Origin: CAIQJJ01 sp964606085
GTDB taxonomy: Bacteria > Chloroflexota > Anaerolineae > Anaerolineales > UBA4823
DNA length: 36,813 bases
Direction of reading: 5' to 3'
Assembly: GCA_964606085.1 (NCBI GenBank)
Contig: CAZSFD010000053.1
Location: forward strand, 1 to 36,813
Below the pieces are notes generated by a model. It made no database searches. It was not told where the DNA came from and saw nothing but the letters and a program-made list of their open reading frames with translations. Below, in pieces: positions 31,472 to 36,813 of the stretch; positions within the stretch are counted from its first letter, which is position 1, and each line of letters starts with the position of its first letter. Both the position numbers and the translations under genes were made by a program.

Positions 31472-32278
31472 ATCGTAAAACCAATTGAATAAGAAGAAAT
31501 AATCTTTGGCAAAGTTTTTATGGTAGTAAAGCCAGTAAGAACGATGCCAGGCGTAAATGGAGCGGTAAGGCTGCACGCGCGTGCCGCCGCGCCCGCCAAA
31601 ATGGGTGACTTTGGCCGGGGGATAGTAGTAGACCTGGCTGCCGGCCTGACGCACCCGGTAGCAATAATCGGCATCTTCCTGATAAGCGAAGTAGCGCTCG
31701 TCGAGGAAATCGAGTTGTTCGGCCACGCTGCGGCGCATCAGCATACACGAGCCGGCCACGCCATCCACCGGGTTGATTTCGTCTTCATCCAGGTGATTGA
31801 GGTGGTAGCCGCCGAAAAATTTGCTGCGTGGGAACAGCCGCGAGAGGCCGATGATGTAGCTGAAGGCGGCCCAGGGGCGCGAGTCACCGCGGCGGCAGGA
31901 TTTTTGCAGCGTGCCATCGGCGTTCAGCACCTTGGGTCCGACCACGCCGGCTTCGGGGTGTTGATCGGCGAAAGCGAGCAGCCCTTCGAGCGCGCCGGGG
32001 TGTACCAGGGTATCGGGGTTGAGCTGCATCAGGTATTGGCCTGTGCCGCGGCGCAGGGCCTGGTTCATGGGAGCGGTGTAGCCGTTGTCTACGGGGTTGG
32101 CGATCACCTGAACAGCGGGGAACTCGTCGCGCAGCATGTCGAGCGTGCCGTCGGTGGAGGCGTTATCTACGACGATGATCTCATACTCACCCGGCGGCGG
32201 GTTCTCGGCGATGGAGCGCAGGCAATTGCGCAAATAATCACATGCCTGGCGGGTGACGATGCAGACGGAGAGTTTCAT
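31382..32278 (-). CDS. glycosyltransferase, GT2 family
   Basis: The 298-residue protein is a GT-A type enzyme similar to rhamnosyl-type transferases. Early motifs are I-I-V-V-D-N-A-S-T-D-G-T and Q-L-N-P-D-T, the metal/nucleotide-binding acidic motif. Later G-S-C-M-L-M-R-R and E-D-A-D-Y-C-Y-R mark the acceptor side. A hydrophobic stretch near 265-285 would anchor it to the membrane. Its start overlaps the upstream GT4 stop by 4 bases, and its 3' end overlaps the opposing polymerase by 90 bases. Confidence 0.9.
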   Translation of the reverse strand: MKLSVCIVTRQACDYLRNCLRSIAENPPPGEYEIIVVDNASTDGTLDMLRDEFPAVQVIANPVDNGYTAPMNQALRRGTGQYLMQLNPDTLVHPGALEGLLAFADQHPEAGVVGPKVLNADGTLQKSCRRGDSRPWAAFSYIIGLSRLFPRSKFFGGYHLNHLDEDEINPVDGVAGSCMLMRRSVAEQLDFLDERYFAYQEDADYCYRVRQAGSQVYYYPPAKVTHFGGRGGTRVQPYRSIYAWHRSYWLYYHKNFAKDYFFLFNWFYDLLIVIKLGLALLINFVRRDKYAGPRRSVR

Positions 32279-33405
32279 AGCACACCGTTGATGGTTTTTC
32301 GATACACGGCCAGGGTTTGGGCGGCGGTGTTCTCCCAGGTGAAGGCGGCGGCGCGGCGCGGGCCAGCCTCGGCCAGGTGTTGGCGCAGGTCGCGGTCGCC
32401 CAGCAGGTTGCGCAAGGCGGCAGCCAGGGCGGCCTCATCGCCGCTCGGCACGAGGCAGCCCGCCTGGCCGACGATTTCGGGCATGGAGGAGATGTCGCTG
32501 GTGATGGTGGGCGTGCCGCAGGCCAGCGCCTCCAGCACGGGCAGGCCGAAGCCTTCGTAGAGCGAGGGATACACGAAGACATCGGCCAGGTTGTACACCA
32601 GCGGCAAATCGGCCCGTTCGACATAACCGGCGAAAACCACCCGTTCGGCCAGGCCCAGCGCATCTACCAGTTGGAACGCCTGCTCAAACATCCACCCTTT
32701 GCGCCCCACAATGACCAGTTGTTGCCCTGGCAGGTCGTCTTTCACCTGGGCAAAGGCGCGCAGCAGCAGCGGCAGGTTTTTGCGCGGCTCCAACAGGCCA
32801 ACGAACAAGATGAACTGCGGCGGCAGGGCATACTTTTGGCGCACCCGTTCGCGCTCGGCGGCATCGCTCAGCGGGCGAAATTCGGCGGTGACGCCCAGCG
32901 GCGCGGTGAAGATTTTTTCAGCCCGCACGCCGGCCAGGCGGATGGCATCTTGCCGGGTGCTTTCCGAGTCGGCCAGCAGCGCCGCGGCGTGGCGGGCGCT
33001 GAGGCGGGTGAAAAAGCGAAAGAAATAACGCTTGGGGAGGGTGTGAAGATGGGGGAAGAGGAAGAAGGTCAGGTCGTGCAGGGTGACGACTTTACGGCCC
33101 GGGTAAAACACGGGCAAGGTGTAGTGCGGGCTGTGCAGCAGATCGGGGGCCAGGCGGGCCAGGCGCAGGGGGAAGGCCGTCTGCTCCCACAACAGGCGCA
33201 GCACCGGGGGCATGGCTGGCACGGGGATAAAGTCCACCGGGGCATTGGCGGGGAGATCGAACAGGGCGCGCTGATAGGGCTGGGCGAAGACGCTAAAATG
33301 CGCCCCGGTGGGCTGTTGCACCAGGGCGCGTAGCAAATGGATGATATAGTTGCCTGCCCCCACAGGGCGCGGGGGCAGGGCGGTGGCGTCGTAGGCGATG
33401 TGCAC
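32275..33405 (-). CDS. glycosyltransferase, GT4 family
   Basis: The 376-residue GT-B enzyme has the N-terminal I-A-Y-D-A-T-A and V-G-A-G-N-Y start seen in mannosyl-type GT4 enzymes. V-T-L-H-D-L-T-F follows, then F-V-G-L-L-E-P-R-K-N-L and the E-x7-E pair E-G-F-G-L-P-V-L-E. It begins with GTG, 5 bases after the secreted protein's stop, with no clear ribosome site, so translation may depend on the upstream gene. Confidence 0.92.
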   Translation of the reverse strand: MHIAYDATALPPRPVGAGNYIIHLLRALVQQPTGAHFSVFAQPYQRALFDLPANAPVDFIPVPAMPPVLRLLWEQTAFPLRLARLAPDLLHSPHYTLPVFYPGRKVVTLHDLTFFLFPHLHTLPKRYFFRFFTRLSARHAAALLADSESTRQDAIRLAGVRAEKIFTAPLGVTAEFRPLSDAAERERVRQKYALPPQFILFVGLLEPRKNLPLLLRAFAQVKDDLPGQQLVIVGRKGWMFEQAFQLVDALGLAERVVFAGYVERADLPLVYNLADVFVYPSLYEGFGLPVLEALACGTPTITSDISSMPEIVGQAGCLVPSGDEAALAAALRNLLGDRDLRQHLAEAGPRRAAAFTWENTAAQTLAVYRKTINGVL

Positions 33406-33410
33406 GGGAA

Positions 33411-35372
33411 TTATTCGGTGACGGTAATGGTGGCCTCAGAGCAAAAGATGGCCTGGTTCACCCCGTCATCCACCTGGGCGCAGATGTAGTATTCGCCCGG
33501 GTTGACGGTCGTCGTATTCCAGTTGAAATTCAGATCGCCTGGCTCGGTGGAAGCGGCGCCATCTTTGCGCAGCATGGGCAGGTAGATGGCCTGGGGGCCG
33601 GCAGGTGCTGGCGTGGGCGGGGTGTAGAGGATCACCCGGTTTTGCGTGGGTTGGTTCAGGTTGTTGGTGTAGTAGAGAACGGTGTCGAAGGTATCGCCAG
33701 GGAAGAATTTGTTGAGCGAGAGGGTGTAGGCCTGGCCGCGGGTGATGACGATGGGTTTGGTGAGGCGAATCCAGTCAATTTTTTGGTAAAGCGTTTCACC
33801 GGTGATGTTTTCGTTGGGATCGAAACGCAATTGCAGCACCTGGCCGCTCTCGCGCCAGGTGGTAATACCGCCATCGCATTCGCCGGCAAATTCCTCGGCA
33901 GAACCGGAAAACGGGTCCCACAGGTCAACCGTGTAGGTATGCCAGCCAACATCATAAGGGATGTCCTGTGTCACGATATGGCACATATAACCCTGCCGTC
34001 CACTGCTACCCTGGATGGACCAGACCCAGCGCACGATCATGCCGTTTGGTATATCTTGCAAGCTGTTGTCGGTTAACATGCGATAGGTGAGATAGCGATA
34101 GGGGCTGGATTCGAAAGGCTGCGACATGGTCAGGTAGACGGATGGGTCTGACACCCGGGCCGCACCGACATCGCTCTTGCATGCCGGCGGCTGGTGATCC
34201 AGATCGGCGGTGTTAAGCCATAACATTCCCGGCGCTTCAAAGCCATAATCGGCGCAGGTAATCCCATAGTAGTCGGAATTGTCTTGAAAATCCCAGGGGT
34301 TGCCCAAGGACGATGCAATATCTTCGCCGCTGGCAAAGGTGGGATTTTGATATTGGACAATGGGGGTCTGGTTGATGGTGATAAACGCAGTGCTACGTTG
34401 TGAGCAGCAGGTGGGCGGTACGAGTACGGCGCTGCCTGTGCCCAGGCCAACCTGATAACGGCCCGGCGCTAGGCCCTGGGTGTCAAGCCGGTACGTGCCG
34501 CTGTTTCCGTCAACATCTTTGGCGACCAAAATATCGCGTGTGCTGCCTTCGGGGCGCAGCCAAAGTGATGCCACGTTTGCATCGGGTGTGAAGGTGATGG
34601 TGACATATTGTGGGGTGCAGTCGGTCAGGCGCATCCAGTCCACTTGATAGGCCACATTGTCTTGAATGGTAGGTTCAAAACGTAATCCCTGCCATTGGCT
34701 TTGGCTTGACCAGGATGCTGTGCCTGGCACAACATTGACTGTCCGCAAGTCTATTTTCAAGACTTGCCAGCGTGGGGTTGGAACTCTGCCGGTGCCAGGA
34801 ATTTCGGGATAAAGCGCCTCGCCTACGCTGACACCGTAGATGTCTGTATTCAACTTTTCATTGGCAAACCAGAATAAGCGATACTGATCTGGCCCACCGG
34901 TAGCGCGGTTTGCACCTGAGTTTGTCTTGAGTGCGATGTAAAAGCAGCCATAGGTAGCCGAGTTGATCGGATAGCGGCTGCCCATACGGCCCAAATGTAC
35001 GGCCGTTTCATATCCTGGAAAAAGCGGGGTGAACCAGCCATTCTTGCCATCGAAGACCGTGCCGATAGACGTGCCACTGTACAAACCATTTTCTATCGAA
35101 TAATCTTTCACTACCGGGTCGCGGGGAAAATAGAAGGGATTATCTGGTGATGGCGCGCCATAATTGGCATTGAAATATTGTGAAATATCGCTGAACTCAT
35201 TTAAATCCCATGGGTCGCCCAACACAAGCGTGGCGTAATCTTTGCTTTCTGCGATGGGGTCAGTTGGGATGGTGACGGTGATGACGTTTTGGGCGGCGCT
35301 GGCGCGTATTTGCCACAACCAGGGCAATAAAATAGCGAGCAACAAGCCGAGGAAAAAAGATACTTTTTTCAT
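33411..35372 (-). CDS. secreted protein with internal duplication, unknown
   Basis: The 653-residue protein has a signal peptide (basic start, hydrophobic core 5-20, likely cleavage near A-S-A-A). Two copies of a beta-rich domain follow, about 49-251 and 354-539. Each opens with L-G-[DN]-P-W-D and a Ser-Asp motif, and each ends with [QK]-[VI]-D-W-[MI]-R-L-T. Between them is a beta domain (about 255-335); at the end come a Pro-rich linker with I-Y-L-P-M-L-R and a final beta domain. The domain looks like a carbohydrate-binding or lectin-like sandwich but I cannot name it. GGATGG precedes the ATG. It is flanked by GT genes, so a role at the polysaccharide surface is likely but inferred. Confidence 0.8.
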   Translation of the reverse strand: MKKVSFFLGLLLAILLPWLWQIRASAAQNVITVTIPTDPIAESKDYATLVLGDPWDLNEFSDISQYFNANYGAPSPDNPFYFPRDPVVKDYSIENGLYSGTSIGTVFDGKNGWFTPLFPGYETAVHLGRMGSRYPINSATYGCFYIALKTNSGANRATGGPDQYRLFWFANEKLNTDIYGVSVGEALYPEIPGTGRVPTPRWQVLKIDLRTVNVVPGTASWSSQSQWQGLRFEPTIQDNVAYQVDWMRLTDCTPQYVTITFTPDANVASLWLRPEGSTRDILVAKDVDGNSGTYRLDTQGLAPGRYQVGLGTGSAVLVPPTCCSQRSTAFITINQTPIVQYQNPTFASGEDIASSLGNPWDFQDNSDYYGITCADYGFEAPGMLWLNTADLDHQPPACKSDVGAARVSDPSVYLTMSQPFESSPYRYLTYRMLTDNSLQDIPNGMIVRWVWSIQGSSGRQGYMCHIVTQDIPYDVGWHTYTVDLWDPFSGSAEEFAGECDGGITTWRESGQVLQLRFDPNENITGETLYQKIDWIRLTKPIVITRGQAYTLSLNKFFPGDTFDTVLYYTNNLNQPTQNRVILYTPPTPAPAGPQAIYLPMLRKDGAASTEPGDLNFNWNTTTVNPGEYYICAQVDDGVNQAIFCSEATITVTE

Positions 35373-35437
35373 GTCAAACCATCCTTTTTTGAGAAATGAA
35401 CCGCTGGGGGTTGAAACCGATAAATAACGTAGCAGGG

Positions 35438-36673
35438 TTACGTTTTCACAACAGTTTGATACACTGCCCGAAAACGGCGGCCAATTTCCGGCCAGCTATA
35501 CCGTTGTGTCGCTTTGATGTAGCCAGCCTCGCCCATGGCAGCACGCAGGGAAGGGTTTTGTAAGAGTAAACTGATCGCGCCAGCCAGGCTGTTTTCATCT
35601 TGAAAATGGGTCAGCAGGCCATCGTGACCGGCGCTGACGACCCAGGGCACCGCGCCGCGCCAGCAGCCGATCACCGGTTTCCGCGCCGCCCACGCTTCTA
35701 AGAAGGCTATCCCAAAGGATTCGTAGCCCGATGGATAGGCAAAAACATCCAATGCGGCAAAGAGTTGCGCTTTTTCTTCGTTTTTGAAATTGTAATACAG
35801 TTTGACCCGATCCTGTTGCTGCGCAGTCCAACGGGCGAGTGTGCGCTCCAATTCATCGCAGAATAAGGTGCGCGCGCCGGCGATGAGAAAATGCGCATCG
35901 GGAACGCTTTGCCACACGAGCGGGATAGCTCGCAGGAGCGCATCCACGCCTTTGTGACCACCGATTTGCCCGATGAAACCCACCAAAGGCACGTCGGCGG
36001 GCAAGCCCATCTGTTGACGGGCAGTACTCGAATCAATGGATGCAAACGGCCCAGGGTCTACACCAGCGCCAACCACAGCAATTTTACTGGCTGGAACGCC
36101 GCGCTGCACCAGGTAATCGGCTTCATACGAAGTATAGGCGATGTAGGCATCTGTTTTGCGAATCAAATCGTAAATCATCGGGCGGTCAAAGCCCCAAAGA
36201 TCCTGCGGGTGAATGCCGCCATATAACACGCACGGGCGGCCAGAGCGGTGAGCGCCTTCTACCGCGGCAAACATGTGCATCAACGGAAAGGAAGATGCCG
36301 CCGCTACATCGTACTCAGCCTGTTCGATAGCCGTGCGCAGCCCTGTAATGAACGGCCCTCCCGCCCACAAACGCAAATATTGATTGCCCGGCAGGTGCAA
36401 GCGATAGGCCAGACCTTGGATTTTGCGCACGGCCCAACTGATCTGGCTGTTTACCGCAAACCGCCGCACACGAACACCATTGATCAGCTCCTCGCCAACA
36501 GGCATTTTAGGTAAATGGGGGGCAAAAAAGGCCTCACCGCTGTAACAGTTGGTGGTGAAAACGGTCACATCATCGCCAAATTGATGGTGCAATTCTTCCG
36601 AAATGCGTTGCATCAGGATTTCGGTGCCGCCAATCGCTGGCCAATAACCTTGTGTGACATGCAAAATTTTCAT
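35438..36673 (-). CDS. glycosyltransferase, GT4 family
   Basis: The 411-residue enzyme starts M-K-I-L-H-V-T-Q-G-Y-W-P-A-I-G-G-T-E, a common GT4 opening with the G-G-T-E acceptor loop. The donor half has G-F-I-G-Q-I-G-G-H-K-G and the E-x7-E pair E-S-F-G-I-A-F-L-E. ATG 36673 is chosen over an upstream in-frame ATG (36760) because it matches the family start and overlaps by ATGA the stop of a further gene that enters from the right edge. Confidence 0.92.
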   Translation of the reverse strand: MKILHVTQGYWPAIGGTEILMQRISEELHHQFGDDVTVFTTNCYSGEAFFAPHLPKMPVGEELINGVRVRRFAVNSQISWAVRKIQGLAYRLHLPGNQYLRLWAGGPFITGLRTAIEQAEYDVAAASSFPLMHMFAAVEGAHRSGRPCVLYGGIHPQDLWGFDRPMIYDLIRKTDAYIAYTSYEADYLVQRGVPASKIAVVGAGVDPGPFASIDSSTARQQMGLPADVPLVGFIGQIGGHKGVDALLRAIPLVWQSVPDAHFLIAGARTLFCDELERTLARWTAQQQDRVKLYYNFKNEEKAQLFAALDVFAYPSGYESFGIAFLEAWAARKPVIGCWRGAVPWVVSAGHDGLLTHFQDENSLAGAISLLLQNPSLRAAMGEAGYIKATQRYSWPEIGRRFRAVYQTVVKT

Positions 36674-36813
36674 TGTTGAAAAGCACTTTTCTGCCTGCGC
36701 AAACGAAACCACATTTTCAGCCCTAACAGGCTGCATATCAACCCGCATAACACAAACCACAATACAAAAAAGGATTGGTCGCGGTTGTTATTCTGCGCCA
36801 AGATGGTGGGTAA
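36670..36813 (-). CDS. partial membrane protein (C-terminus only)
   Basis: An open - strand frame enters from the right edge and ends with TGA at 36670-36672, overlapping the next ATG. The 47 visible residues comprise a polar part (A-Q-N-N-N-R-D-Q), one strong helix (F-F-V-L-W-F-V-L-C-G-L-I-C-S-L-L-G-L) and a basic cytoplasmic tail (W-F-R-L-R-R-Q-K). The ATGA coupling suggests it is a real gene of the same locus. The family cannot be told from this piece. Confidence 0.6.
   Translation of the reverse strand, partial: LPTILAQNNNRDQSFFVLWFVLCGLICSLLGLKMWFRLRRQKSAFQQ

Noticed and set aside
1..36813. CRISPR arrays, tRNA or rRNA genes, prophage or transposase genes
   Set aside because: No regularly spaced repeats, cloverleaf sequences, rRNA segments or transposase motifs were seen on reading the gaps and frames; the palindromes found have no adjacent transposase.

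Overview
The window is GC-rich, densely packed bacterial DNA. Short intergenic gaps, many ATGA stop/start overlaps and occasional GTG/TTG starts are all visible. The gene content suggests an Anaerolineae-like member of the Chloroflexota: a selB-type factor with a KdpD-like orphan kinase, a full liv operon, a two-domain secreted protein with an I-Y-L-P-M motif, and a very large exopolysaccharide locus. That placement is inference from protein style, not from a marker gene. No rRNA, tRNA, CRISPR array, transposase or prophage gene was seen.

Left third (1-12783, all + strand). An MFS transporter and a PfkB sugar kinase are followed by a repeat-filled gap. Three translationally coupled membrane genes come next; they resemble the antiporter-like subunits D, E and F of hydrogenase-4/complex I, with no catalytic arm beside them. 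Then come a cysteine-free coiled-coil protein, SelB, and a KdpD-type sensor kinase without a response regulator. A 55-codon small gene with its own promoter follows, with a 17-bp perfect palindrome just after it. The block ends with signal peptidase I, a zinc-ribbon protein and an unknown protein, and stops at a textbook bidirectional terminator (12738-12783).

Middle (12784-22215). On the - strand lies a branched-chain amino acid type ABC importer, livK-H-M-G-F. It runs on into a small membrane protein and a NUDIX hydrolase and ends at the shared terminator. A consensus-like promoter drives livK through a leader of about 200 nt. The livK-livH gap carries a strong hairpin and a second inverted repeat, as expected where a binding protein must be made in excess over its permeases. 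A lone cyclic-nucleotide-binding-domain protein diverges from an RNase J gene. The RNase J gene has a near-perfect sigma70 promoter and a leader with two terminator-like hairpins. RNase J and an L-isoaspartyl methyltransferase gene overlap tail to tail.

Right (22216-36813). This is a Wzx/Wzy-type polysaccharide locus in two convergent arms. The + arm reads flippase, polymerase, GT4, WcaF-like acetyltransferase, WcaI-like GT, WbaP-like initiating phosphoglycosyl transferase, Wzz-like chain-length protein and a second polymerase/ligase; most of these genes are coupled by ATGA overlaps. The - arm reads partial membrane protein, GT4, secreted two-repeat protein, GT4 and GT2. The arms meet in a 90-bp tail-to-tail overlap. 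Together they would start, build, flip, polymerise and export a surface glycan.

The best leads are the orphan Hyf-like membrane module with altered key residues, the RNase J leader, and the promoter-driven small gene with its palindrome.
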